A stretch of 64,000 nucleotides of DNA from Candidatus Methylophosphatis roskildensis (GTDB lineage Bacteria; Pseudomonadota; Gammaproteobacteria; Burkholderiales; Rhodocyclaceae), in NCBI GenBank assembly GCA_016708905.1, contig JADJEV010000003.1:744001-808000 (forward strand), read 5' to 3'. Shown piece by piece: positions 28,256 through 37,695 of the stretch. A program made the translations under genes and the position numbers. The stretch's first letter is position 1, and the number at the start of each line of letters is the position of its first letter. The notes under the pieces are model-generated. The model worked only from the letters and a program-made list of their open reading frames with translations, was not told where the DNA came from and did no database searches.

Positions 28256-28530
28256 TGCCGTGTTAATGGTGGTCGAAATCCGCGCGAATCTGGTGGCGTG
28301 CGTTTTTCGGGAACAAGAAATGCTTTGCGGTTGTGACGCAGGCCAGCCCCGTAGCCGGGTCAATGGCAGGCTGCGGCCTTATGCAGCCTGGCGAAGCGAA
28401 CCATTGACGCGGTGGAGGGGCGATACGCTTCGTCATGGCAGTAAGCGCGGCAGTCGGGCGCTTACTGCCATGCAGGCAAGCGCTTCTCATCCCCAAAAAG
28501 AGGCGGATTTCCACCCCCGGCAACATGCCG
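28256..28530. repeat. 265-bp MITE-like repeat, copy 2, with 5-bp target duplication
   Basis: The element itself is 28261-28525. It is flanked by the direct repeat TGCCG (28256-28260 and 28526-28530), the signature of transposition. The ends are imperfect inverted repeats and a 15-bp hairpin lies at 28434-28472. It encodes no transposase, so it must have been mobilised in trans. It is nearly identical to 3697-3961. Confidence 0.8.
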
Positions 28531-28567
28531 GCGTGGCCTGTACGACATACTCCGAGTACCCAAGGTC

Positions 28568-28850
28568 ATGGACCCACGCGAGATCGGGTTGATAGCACTC
28601 ATCACTCATCATCAACAGCTTCGCATTCTCCGGATGTTGGTCAGCGGTGAGTCGGCGGTGTCACCCGTCGCAATCGAACCAGTGAGCCCCTTCCCGAAGA
28701 AGCTCGCGCCAGCCCGCAAGCCACACGGTCTGACAAGAAACACATCAGGGAGCTTGAGCGCGAGCTGTTGCGCAAAGACCGGGTCCTGGCTGAGACAGCC
28801 GCGCTGCTCGTACGGTCAAGAAACCGCCTACCCGGCACGCCGGCCCCTTT
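28568..28850 (+). pseudogene. Transposase OrfA remnant (IS3-like helper)
   Basis: In one frame the plus strand reads KKHIRELERELLRKDRVLAE followed by TAALLVRS, the coiled segment typical of IS3-type OrfA proteins. In another it reads IALITHHQQLRILRMLVSGE. Frames change along the piece and neither end is complete. It is a relic next to MITE copy 2. Confidence 0.5.
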
Positions 28851-28895
28851 CTGTCCAGGGGCGAGGTGTCGGTCGAAGTCGAGTCGAAGTCGCCC

Positions 28896-29216
28896 CTACG
28901 CCGCCACCGAGCGCGTTTCGAGGTTTACGTTCAGGCAAGCGCGTAGGACGCCGAAGATTGCCGCAAGGTTGTCCATGCTTGGGTTGCCCGCCGGCGAGAG
29001 CATCCGGTGCAGGCTCTTGCTCGGCTTCTCGGTCATGCTGGCAAGCTGCTCGAAGCCGATCGTGGCATTGACCAGATCACGCAGGATGAGCCGCGCGGTC
29101 TCGGGCTCGCCGTTCAGAAACAGCGTGGCCGCCTCGTCGAGCAAGGCCTGCGCGAATGCCGGATCACGATTGATGCGTTCGACGACCGTCTGCTTGAAAT
29201 CTCGTGTCAGTGCCAT
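28896..29216 (-). CDS. HigA-like antitoxin (addiction-module HTH antidote)
   Basis: About 106 residues from the ATG at 29216, which is preceded by AGAGGTGAA; a GTG at 29225 overlapping the toxin stop is the alternative. The sequence (DEAATLFLNGEPETARLILR, FEQLASMTEKPSKSLHRMLS, NPSMDNLAAIFGVL) matches the small HTH antidote family found behind RelE-like HigB killers. It binds the toxin and the operon operator. It is coupled to the upstream toxin gene. Confidence 0.85.
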   Translation of the reverse strand: MALTRDFKQTVVERINRDPAFAQALLDEAATLFLNGEPETARLILRDLVNATIGFEQLASMTEKPSKSLHRMLSPAGNPSMDNLAAIFGVLRACLNVNLETRSVAA

Positions 29217-29221
29217 GAATT

Positions 29222-29587
29222 TCACCTCTTGCCCGGCGCAACGGATGCCTTACCAGCCTTGATCTGCGCCCGCTTCCGTGCCTTGTACTCCGCCAACAAG
29301 GCTTTGGCCTGATCGATGTCCCGCTGCTGTCCGCGCTTGGTGCCGCCGCCGAACAGCACGATCAGCGTCTCGCCCTCCTTGGCCAGGTAGATCCGATAGC
29401 CGGGTCCCCAGTCGATGACGCACTCGCCCATCCCGGCGAACCATTTGACGCTGGATGTGTTGCCCATCTCCAGCCGCAACTTGGCCGTCGTGAGCTTCGC
29501 CGCGCTCTGCGAGTCAAGGCTGTCGAACCATTTTCTGTAGGGATTCGAGCCATCCTCGCGCACGTATTCTTCGACCCGGATGAGCAT
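29222..29587 (-). CDS. HigB/RelE-like addiction-module toxin
   Basis: I chose the ATG at 29587, giving 121 residues; the open frame starts slightly upstream. The pattern LIRVEEYVREDGSNPYRKWF, AKLRLEMGN, WGPGYRIYLAKEGETLIVLF, GGGTKRGQQRDI is that of RelE/ParE-superfamily killer proteins, ribosome-dependent mRNA interferases. Toxin-first order is typical of HigBA. A perfect 7-bp inverted repeat lies just upstream of the start. Confidence 0.85.
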   Translation of the reverse strand: MLIRVEEYVREDGSNPYRKWFDSLDSQSAAKLTTAKLRLEMGNTSSVKWFAGMGECVIDWGPGYRIYLAKEGETLIVLFGGGTKRGQQRDIDQAKALLAEYKARKRAQIKAGKASVAPGKR

Positions 29588-29594
29588 GTGTAAT

Positions 29595-29612
29595 GGTAAC
29601 GTATGCGTTACC
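29595..29612. promoter_or_regulatory. Palindromic operator of the HigBA-like operon
   Basis: GGTAACG and CGTTACC flank the 4-nt spacer TATG, seven bases upstream of the toxin start. It is well placed for autorepression by the toxin-antitoxin complex. Confidence 0.6.
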
Positions 29613-30270
29613 ACCTGTCCAGAATGGACGCTCCGCGAGGTGGTCGGAAGGGATCCGGACTGGCCCCCTGGGATGACCGTCGATACGTATCCGGATGCTT
29701 CGCGATGCGCCCCCGATTCACCCGCGCTTCCACCAACGCTCAGAACGGCTGAAGTAGCCTTGGAGCCTGAGAATGTCAGCTTACCGAGGTGGTGCAGACG
29801 TTCAGGGCTCCGATTTCAGCGGCCAGCCAACGTCGGCTCTTGGCCGCGAGCACGATTTGCCCAACGGCCGGTTTGTGGAAGCGAAACTCGGAAATCCGGC
29901 TCCTCATCCTGCGGCCGCTTTGGAGCAACCCATCGGGCGGGTATGGGTCGCGAACCGCCAGACACGGTCGATGATTCGAGGAGTCCGGTCGACGCCAGAC
30001 AGTTGCCGTTCGATGTAAGAGGGCGCTGCCGGCCTCGCACTTTACGCCGATGCCCGCTGTCCGCAGCGAACTGCCGGCACGACTCGCCGAACTGACATGA
30101 CTTCGCCGGGCTGCCAAGACATTTGGGCTGCTTGACGCAGGCCTGGCTTGCCCGCATTGACTCCCGCCCGTCTGGATCTCTCGCCGTTCGCCGAAACCCG
30201 CCACTTGAAGCCGCGCATTCCGGCGGGATCATGACCTTGCAACTCTTCGCAACCCACGGGAGCAAAGCTC
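29613..30270. other. Non-coding stretch, no gene recognised
   Basis: About 650 bp. Open frames exist on both strands but lack family signatures and start signals, and no strong repeat is visible. It may contain the boundary of the element that starts with the 30271 gene. Confidence 0.35.
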
Positions 30271-31746
30271 ATGACCTCAGCACTGATGAAGATGGACCCG
30301 GCAGGTCTGCCGGCACTGCCCAGCGTACTGGGCGAGCGGCGGTATTCGTGTCAGACCGGCGGCAAAATCCGGCCGGGCATCAAGGTACTGACCAGGGCGG
30401 CCCAGAAGATCGAGGCCGCCCGCCGGCTCTATGACGAAGGTGTCGAGGCCGGGCAATCGTTCGACGACATCGAGGCCCGGATCCGGGCGGCGGTGCCCAA
30501 CCTCGACCGGTCACCGCTGACACCGCGCAACGTCCCGTACTTCACGGTTCGCGGGAGCGACTTCGCAATGCCCGAGATCGCCAGACAGATCATGTCGAAG
30601 TACGCCGAAGACCGGGGCGACGGCATCCTGCGGCTCTACCGCTTTCCGGTCGTCTTCGCATCCGACAGCCTGCTCGACGTGATGCCGCACAAACTCGAAG
30701 CCTACGGCTCGGGGTCGATCAAGTTCTGGTCCGACTTCTCGGCCGATGGGAGCGAGCGCTACTGCATGACCTTCGCGCCGGTGCGCAAGGCCAGTTCCGG
30801 CCGGGCCATCCGGATATTCGGCGGGCGCAAACACCAGCTGCGCGAAGCCAACGAAGGACGGTGCGATCCGGAAAACTGTCCCGAGTACCAGAACCGCCAA
30901 TGCAACGTCAAAGGCCGGATCATCTTCTACATCCCCGGCATCACACGTGTCGCTCCCCTCGAACTGCCGACCAATAGCCTGTATGGCCTCGACGCGGTGC
31001 GGGAGACGCTGCGACAGATCGCGGCAATGCGGGGTGGACGTTTCTCCGGATTTCTGCAGGGGCAGGAGGCCTTCTGGCTCACCAAGAAGCTGGCCGAGGT
31101 GCCCCACATCGACGAGGAAGGGCGGGCGGTGCGGGTCGAGCAGTGGATCATCGGTCTCGAAGTGATGATCGATCCCACGCGACTGCTCGGCGCGCCGCAG
31201 GAACAGATCCTTGCCGATGGCGAGCGGGCGGCAAGCATCCTGACCGGGAACGCCGAGCGGATCGATGACGGCACGGACGCTTCGTTTGTCGCTGAGACCG
31301 CGGCTGCAGTAGTGACGGATGACGGTGCCGTGGTGTCGGAGGGGCGTATCGCGACCGCTACCGTGGCCTCTGAGGGCGACGATGGCGACGGCGACGTCGG
31401 TGCGCCGATCGAGCGGGATGTTTCGGCTCGCAACACGCAGCAGGCACCCATCAGAACACCCCAGCAGGCCGCGCCAGCCAGCCCGGCGAGCCCGGCAGCG
31501 GCCCAACGAGCGCCCAACGGGACCGCGACCCAAGCTACCGACGGCGTGGCGGCGGTAACCGCTCAGGCGCAGGGCATCGGCGTCGACGCCGGGAAGTACA
31601 TCCAGTTCGCGGGCAAGCGCTGGGGTCCCGGTTGGTCGAAGAATCCCAACGGGTTGAAGCGGGCCTGTGAGGAGCTGGAATCCTATCGGGGCGATCCGGC
31701 GGCGCTGATCGAGCGAATCGACGCCGAACTTAACGTGTTCTCGTAA
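30271..31746 (+). CDS. Recombination-directionality-factor-like / metal-binding protein of a mobile element
   Basis: A 491-residue protein. The N-terminal two thirds contain FPVVFASDSLLDVMPHKLEA, IKFWSDFSADGSERYC, RAIRIFGGRKHQL, then a cysteine cluster (GRCDPENCPEYQNRQC) and GRIIFYIPGI. This resembles the Gp3-like recombination directionality factor group of phages and integrative elements, a group also annotated as hydrolase or metal-binding proteins. The last 160 residues are a low-complexity Ala/Pro/Gln linker and a short C-terminal domain (YIQFAGKRWGPGWSKNPNGL). It is 11 bp upstream of an SbcD-like phosphoesterase and an SbcC-like ATPase. The family call is moderate and rests partly on this context. 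Confidence 0.6.
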   Translation: MTSALMKMDPAGLPALPSVLGERRYSCQTGGKIRPGIKVLTRAAQKIEAARRLYDEGVEAGQSFDDIEARIRAAVPNLDRSPLTPRNVPYFTVRGSDFAMPEIARQIMSKYAEDRGDGILRLYRFPVVFASDSLLDVMPHKLEAYGSGSIKFWSDFSADGSERYCMTFAPVRKASSGRAIRIFGGRKHQLREANEGRCDPENCPEYQNRQCNVKGRIIFYIPGITRVAPLELPTNSLYGLDAVRETLRQIAAMRGGRFSGFLQGQEAFWLTKKLAEVPHIDEEGRAVRVEQWIIGLEVMIDPTRLLGAPQEQILADGERAASILTGNAERIDDGTDASFVAETAAAVVTDDGAVVSEGRIATATVASEGDDGDGDVGAPIERDVSARNTQQAPIRTPQQAAPASPASPAAAQRAPNGTATQATDGVAAVTAQAQGIGVDAGKYIQFAGKRWGPGWSKNPNGLKRACEELESYRGDPAALIERIDAELNVFS

Positions 31747-31757
31747 GAGGGACAGCC

Positions 31758-33089
31758 ATGCGGATTCAATCAACCGTGCGGGTCTGCCAGATGAGCGACC
31801 TGCACTACTCGGGAAAGAACCTCGCCGAGTCGGAGCGCTGCTTTGCCTACGCGGTCAATCGGGCGATCGCGGCCGGCCCGGACTGCGTGGTCATCAGCGG
31901 GGACTCGACCGACCATGCGCTCGATGCGCACGCGCCGGCCTTCGCGGCCCTGGCGCGCAATCTCCGACGCCTGGCCGATCATTGCCCGGTCCTCATGCTG
32001 CAGGGGACGTTCAGCCACGAGCCGCCCGGCACCCTCGCGGTGTTCGGGCTGCTCGGCGGTCGTTACCCGGTCATGGTGGCCGATCGGATCAAGCAGGTGG
32101 CCTTGCTCCCTGGCGGCATCTGGGCCGAATCCTCGGGATGGCGATTCGACGGGATCCCCGACGGGACACGCCTGCTCGTCTCGTGCATTCCCACGGTCAA
32201 CAAGGGTGCCGTCGCCGCCGTTGTCGGGGCCACCCAGGCGGCCGAAGCGCTGGGCGCGGAGATGGCCAACCTGTTGCGCGCCCTGGCACCGGGGCACCGG
32301 GACGCGCGTGCCAGTGGTATCCCGACCGCCGTCGTATCGCACGGCACCGTCAGCGGCTGCACCACGGAACACGGCGTGCCGATGGCTGGCCTCGATCACG
32401 AATTCACCACCGGTTCGCTGTTCGCGGCCGAGGCCTCGGCGGTGATGCTCGGGCACATCCATCGTCACCAGATATGGGAGAGCGGTGACCGCCTGATTGC
32501 CTACGCCGGCTCGATCGGACGCTTCCACTACGGCGAGGAAGGCGACAAGGGGATGCTGGTGTGGGAGGTCGGGCCGGAGGGCGCGTCCGCTGTTCTCGAT
32601 CCCACTCCGGCCCGAAGGACGATCGACGTGTCGTTCGCCGGCGCACCGAATCTCGATGAATTGCGGGCAATCGCCGCAGATGCCCAGGGCGCCTTCGTCA
32701 AGGTGCGCTGGGAGATCGGTGAGGAAGAACGGGCGAGCGTCGATCGTGCCGCGATCGAAGCGGCGCTGGCCGGTGCCGCCGAAGTGAAGCTCGAAGGGCG
32801 GATCGTTCCCGTGGTGCGATCACGGGCAGCGGGCATCTCCAAGGCGGGGACGCTGCACGACAAGCTGCAGCAGTGGGCATCGGTCGTCGGTGCCGACCCT
32901 GCGCCGCTGTCAGCGACGTTGGCGACACTCGAATCGAGTACGCCGGAAGCCATCGCCGCCGCGATCCTCGCCACGGCAGCACCCTTGCCGGAAACCCTTT
33001 CAGCGGCGCAAGCGAGCGTGGCGGCTGTGCCGGTGCCAGCCGTGCCGGGACCAGAACCTGAGTCGGAACTGTGCGACCTGTTCGGTTGA
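31758..33089 (+). CDS. Mre11/SbcD-like metallophosphoesterase
   Basis: A 443-residue protein with calcineurin-like phosphoesterase motifs in order: Asp14 and His16 in SDLHYSG, Asp49 in GDSTDH, GTFSHE near residue 83 (the usual GNHE motif is altered), VSHG, and MLGHIHRHQ. Partner genes suggest a DNA exonuclease or endonuclease subunit acting with the SbcC/Rad50-like ATPase 100 bp downstream. The altered third motif lacks the metal-binding Asn, which could change activity. The C-terminal 150 residues are Ala-rich and probably bind the ATPase. Family call strong, DNA-repair role inferred. Confidence 0.8.
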   Translation: MRIQSTVRVCQMSDLHYSGKNLAESERCFAYAVNRAIAAGPDCVVISGDSTDHALDAHAPAFAALARNLRRLADHCPVLMLQGTFSHEPPGTLAVFGLLGGRYPVMVADRIKQVALLPGGIWAESSGWRFDGIPDGTRLLVSCIPTVNKGAVAAVVGATQAAEALGAEMANLLRALAPGHRDARASGIPTAVVSHGTVSGCTTEHGVPMAGLDHEFTTGSLFAAEASAVMLGHIHRHQIWESGDRLIAYAGSIGRFHYGEEGDKGMLVWEVGPEGASAVLDPTPARRTIDVSFAGAPNLDELRAIAADAQGAFVKVRWEIGEEERASVDRAAIEAALAGAAEVKLEGRIVPVVRSRAAGISKAGTLHDKLQQWASVVGADPAPLSATLATLESSTPEAIAAAILATAAPLPETLSAAQASVAAVPVPAVPGPEPESELCDLFG

Positions 33090-33189
33090 TGCGAAATGCG
33101 TATCGGACACACTGGACGTAACGACAAGTACGGTGCAACCGCACTGGCCTTGCATGAACATGAGCGATCAATAGGGGAGGGCATAGGCG

Positions 33190-35399
33190 ATGTGGATTGA
33201 AACACTGAGACTCAAAGGCTTCCGCGGCATCCGCGACGGACTGGGACTCGACGAGATCCGGCTCGACTTCGAGCAACTGGCCGGCGACGCATCGCTGGTG
33301 GCGCTGGCCGGGCCGAACGGGCGCGGCAAGACCACCGTCATGGACAATTGCCACCCATTCCCAGTCATGCCGTCAAGGGCCGGGCAGGATGGCATAGGGC
33401 GCTTCTCCTACTACGCGCACCTGAGCCTGCCGGAGGCCGAGAAGGAACTGATCTGGCGTCACGAAGGACGGCGCTTTCGCAGTCACCTGGTGTTCCGGAT
33501 GAACGGCAAGAAGAAGACCGAGGCCTTCCTGCTCGAGTGGCGGGAAACCGGCTGGGCGCCCATATCGATCGCCGATGGCACCGTCTCGGACGGGAAGGTC
33601 GACACCTACTGGCGCTGCATCGTGGCCCTGCTCGGCACGCCGGAGACGTTCTTCACCTCGGTCTTCTCCGCACAGGGGCGCCGGCCGTTGTCCGCCTACA
33701 CGAGTACCGAAATCAAGACGCTGCTGGCCGAACTGCTCGGACATGCGGCCATCCGCGAACGCGCGAGCGAGGCGGCCGAAGTGGCGAAGCTGCTCAAGGC
33801 CGGGCTGACCGCCGTGCGGGGGGCACTCGCTAATCTGGAAGGCGATCGGATCGCGGTACGCCAGGCACAGGACAAGCTGCCGGCGGCGCAGGCCGCCACC
33901 GAGACCGCGCGCCAGGCACGCGAGGCGGCGCAGGCAGCGGTGCTCAAGGCACATGAACGCTTGACGACCTTGAAGCAACAGGCTGCGGCCGACGAGGGCA
34001 ACACGAAACAGCGCGCGGAAATCCGCGCCCGCATGAACGAGGCGGACGCCGCGTGGCAACGTGCCATCGATCGGCTGAATCAGCAGCAGGAGAACGAGAA
34101 GACACGCAAGACGACCCTCGACCGGCGCATCGCGGAACGCGTCGGCAGGGCACGGCGCGAGCAAGCGGCACTGGAAAGCCGCAAGGCGAATCTGACCGCT
34201 GTCCTGCAAGACGAGACCAGGGTCCGGCGGGCCGGCTCGCGATACGAGCGGATCGCCCGCGTGTTGGCGCAGCGGGTCGAACGCGAAAGGATCGGCCAGG
34301 AACAGGCGCAGCACGCACGCGATCTGCTCGCCGACGCAAAAGCGGCCCAAGCCCGGATTCAGGGCATCGAACGCGAGGCCGGGCAAGCCTCGCTCGCCGC
34401 CGAAGATCTGAAACGCCGCTTCGGTCTCACCAACGAGGTGCCGTGCGTGGGGACCGACCTGCAGGGGCAGTGCAAACTGCTCGGCGATGCGGTGCAGGCC
34501 AGGACACTGATGCCCTCGGCACAACGCAAACTCGGCGAACTGGGCGAAGAACGTTCCGCCGCGATGGCACAACTGAAGAGGATCGAGGAGGAAACGAAAG
34601 CCTTGAAGGACGCCGCCGCGCGCTACGACATCGCCGAGAGCAAAAGGGCGCGGACCGCGCGGCGATTGCAGGAACGCGATCGTCTGCGGGCGCGGCTTCC
34701 CGAAATCGAGCGGGCACGTCTCGAATGGCAGGCGGTGAATGCCCAACTCGCGGCAAGCGGCCCGCTAGACGCGAGGCCGACCAGCGACGAACTAGCCGAG
34801 CGGCAGGCGATCGAGAGCGGCATCGCGCGGATCGAGGCGGCCCGTCGGGCGGAGAACCAGAAGCGGGCCGGGGAGACGGCCTCGCTCAACCGGCTGCTCG
34901 CGCAGCTGCCCGCCCCGTTCGATGCGGGGCTGCTGACACAGGCCGTCAAGGACGTCGACGCGGCAACACGCGCGCTGGAATCGGCCGACCAGCAATTGAC
35001 CCAGAGACAACAGGCGCAACAGACGGTCGCCGATTCGGCGGGCCGACTGTCCTGCGTCGAGAACCGGGTCGTCGAGGCGCGCGGCAGGGTAGCGCACATC
35101 GAGGCGCAGATCGCGCTGTGGTCGATGCTTGCCAAGGCGCTGGGCAACGACGGGATTGTCGCGCTGTCGATCGACGATGCGGGACCGACACTCTCGGCAC
35201 TGGCGAATGATCTGCTGCTGGGCTGCTACGGTCCGCGCTTCACGGTCTCGCTGAAGACCCAGGTCGAGAGCGCCAAAGGCGAATGCCGCGAGGGGTTTTG
35301 CATCATCGTGCACGACGCAGAGTCCGGCCAGAGCAAGGAGCTGGACTACATGAGCGGTGGCGAGAAGTTGTGGATCTCATGCCGAGCTCGGCATGAGAT
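33190..35399 (+). pseudogene. SbcC/Rad50-like AAA ATPase, N-terminal part, interrupted by the RIT element
   Basis: The protein starts MWIETLRLKGFRGIRDGLG with Walker A at residues 41-49 (GPNGRGKTT). It has long coiled-coil arms on both sides of a possible zinc hook (CVGTDLQGQC, spacing C-x8-C). It ends at the ABC signature YMSGGEK (720-726), where the RIT element is inserted. The missing end, with Walker B (LFSDEADGPL) and FISQTPE, is found in the correct order at 39282-39542. The frame now runs on into element DNA to 35808, adding foreign residues. Without Walker B the ATPase should be dead. It forms a set with the phosphoesterase upstream. Confidence 0.85.
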
Positions 35400-35403
35400 C
35401 CAC
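35370..35403. repeat. Perfect 34-bp palindrome at the left RIT junction
   Basis: Starting GTGGATCTCATGCCGAG, the sequence is its own reverse complement over 34 bp, centred on GAGCTC. It lies between the broken ATPase codon for Ile728 and the first bases of the left terminal repeat, overlapping both. Confidence 0.85.
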
Positions 35404-35528
35404 TATGCCGCGAACCGGGTTATGCCGAGTCTGGTACTGAATCTCAAGAACGGCACCGTGGACCGCCGATCAGAACTCGGCATAACGTTCTCCACACCGC
35501 GGCCGTTAAACCGCGGAAGGAGAACACA

Positions 35529-36767
35529 ATGGAACAGTTCATGGAGCGCCCTTGGGCGCTGGCGCGGATGCATGAGGGTCCGCTGGGTAATCACATCGAC
35601 GCATTCACGCAGAACCTGGCTGCGCATGGGTATGCACGAGCGTCAATCCGCCGGGCGATTTGGATCGTTGGCGACTTCAGCCGGTGGATGCTGCGGCGCG
35701 GCATTTCGACCGGCCACCTCTCTGAGGCTTACATCGACGCGTTCCTGCGTTGTCGCAAGCGCCGCAGAACACCCCGGTGGGAGGACCGCCCGACCCTTCA
35801 TCGGTTGATTTCGCACCTCGTCCAGCAAGGAATCCTCGTCGGGCCAGCCAGCGTGGCCGTTTCACAATCGTCGGCGCAGCGCACTGCCGATGCCCATGGC
35901 GTCTATTTGCGCGACGTACGCAACTTGGCGCCAAGTACGATCCACGGCGGCGTGAAGACCGTCAGGATGTTATTGACGAGCCTGTTCGGAGATGCCGAAG
36001 TCATACTCGAACAGATGGCCGCAGCAGATGTCATCGAGTTTGTCCGGAGGCTGGCAAGCCGCTGCAGCCCCAGAAGCGCCAATCGAGTCGTCTCGGACGT
36101 GCGAACGTTTTTGCGCTCCGCCCACCATCGGGGACTGACCCGCATCGACCTGTCGGGTTGCATCCCTTCGCCAGCGAACTGGTCCCTGAGTTCGATACCC
36201 AAAGCGTTGGGCGAAGACCAAGTCCGCCGCGTGCTTGCTCACTGTGATCCGACCACGGCCAATGGGTGCCGCGACTACGCCATCATTCTTCTGTTGGCAC
36301 GCCTCGGACTGCGTGCCGGTGAGGTTGCCGCAATGCGGCTGGATGACATTGATTGGAGGGCTGGCAAACTGAGCGTGCGCAACGGTGAGACCAGGCAGGA
36401 TTGCATGCCTTTGCCTCACGACGTCGGCGCCGCGCTGGCCGCGTATCTTAGCCAAGGGCGTCCGTCATGCTCAACGCGCCATGTATTCGTGCGTGCGCAG
36501 GCGCCACGAACGCCATTCTCATCTGGGACGGCGATCGCCAGCATCACACGCCGCGCGTTTCTTCGCGCAGACATGGACCCACCAAGTAAGGGCGCGCATG
36601 TATTGAGGCACTCGCTGGCAACCCAGATGCTACGTCGGGGAGCGTCGCTGGCCGAGATCGGGCAGGTGTTGAGGCATCGCCAACAGTCCACCACGATGAT
36701 TTATGCCAAGGTCGATCTCACATCGCTGCGCACCCTGGCACAGCCTTGGCCGGGAGGTGTGCTATGA
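35529..36767 (+). CDS. Tyrosine recombinase, first gene of the RIT trio
   Basis: A 412-residue protein with AAGGAG seven bases before the ATG. The catalytic residues of the phage-integrase family are present: Arg in RLGLRAGEVAAM, HVLRHSLA (HxxR), the His-like position in LRHRQQSTT and Tyr in MIYAKVD. The N-terminal SAM-like core-binding region spans about residues 15-190. The stop overlaps the next start (ATGA). It acts with the two downstream recombinases; how the three share the work is not known from sequence. Confidence 0.85.
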   Translation: MEQFMERPWALARMHEGPLGNHIDAFTQNLAAHGYARASIRRAIWIVGDFSRWMLRRGISTGHLSEAYIDAFLRCRKRRRTPRWEDRPTLHRLISHLVQQGILVGPASVAVSQSSAQRTADAHGVYLRDVRNLAPSTIHGGVKTVRMLLTSLFGDAEVILEQMAAADVIEFVRRLASRCSPRSANRVVSDVRTFLRSAHHRGLTRIDLSGCIPSPANWSLSSIPKALGEDQVRRVLAHCDPTTANGCRDYAIILLLARLGLRAGEVAAMRLDDIDWRAGKLSVRNGETRQDCMPLPHDVGAALAAYLSQGRPSCSTRHVFVRAQAPRTPFSSGTAIASITRRAFLRADMDPPSKGAHVLRHSLATQMLRRGASLAEIGQVLRHRQQSTTMIYAKVDLTSLRTLAQPWPGGVL

Positions 36768-37695
36768 AGTCGCTACGTCAAGCCGTGCTTGAGTACCTGG
36801 CTTTGCGCCGAGCCCTCGGTTTTAAACTTCGCGACGCCGAAGACTGTCTGAAGGACTTTGTGGCATTCGCCGAAGAACGGGGAGTTACCAGGATTACCAC
36901 GCGCGTGGCACTGGATTGGGCCCTGAGCAAGCCCTCCGCAAGGCCCGAGCGCGCGGCCGAACGACTGCGCGCCGTTCGCGCCTTCGCGCGTCACCATATC
37001 GGAATCGATCCCGCCACCGAGGTGCCGCCCGCCAAGTTGTTGCCGCATCGCGTGCATCGACGGCAGCCCTATCTGATACCGACGACGAAGTCGAACGTCT
37101 CTTGGCGCGGGCCTTGTGCCTACCTCCACAAGACGGTCTGCGGCCGTGGATGTACTACTGTCTGCTTGGACTGTTCAGCGTCACGGGCATGCGGCTCGGT
37201 GAAGCACTCCGGCTCGACGTGACGGACGTCGACCTCGACCAGGACGTGCTAACAGTTCGCGATTCGAAGTTCGGCAAGTCCAGGCTGATTCCGATACAGG
37301 CATCCACGCGAGCCGTGCTCTTGCAATACAGGGATCGACGCGATCGGTTGCTACAGGGCCGCGTACAGCGACGCTTTTTCGTATCCGGACGGGGAACGCC
37401 GCTGATCCCGAGTTGCGTCCACCGCACTTTCTACGTGCTGCTGGAGCAGACCGGGCTTTTCGTCGTGGGGGACGCGCAACGCCCTCGACTGCATGATCTG
37501 CGGCATCGGTTCGCCGTCCGGACCTTGCTGCAGTGGTATCGCAACGGCGACGATGTCGAGCGGCGTCTGCCGGAGTTGTCGACCTATCTCGGCCACACCT
37601 GCATCGAGAACACCTATTGGTACCTCAGCGCCTATCCGGAGTTGATGGGACACGCCGTGAATCGGCTTGAGCACCGCTGGGAGATGAAGTCATGA
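36764..37695 (+). pseudogene. Tyrosine recombinase, second gene of the RIT trio, frameshifted
   Basis: The N-terminal part is read from the ATG at 36764 (LRQAVLEYLALRRALGFKL) to about HRRQPYL near 37075. The catalytic part continues in another frame (DTDDEVERLLARAL). It has Arg in TGMRLGEALRL, HDLRHRF, LGHTCIENT and the final Tyr in the TYWYL region. A single-base indel between 37060 and 37085 accounts for this. Either the gene is inactivated, or the product is made by frameshifting, or the base is a sequencing error. Both ends overlap their neighbours by 4 bp. Confidence 0.75.
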
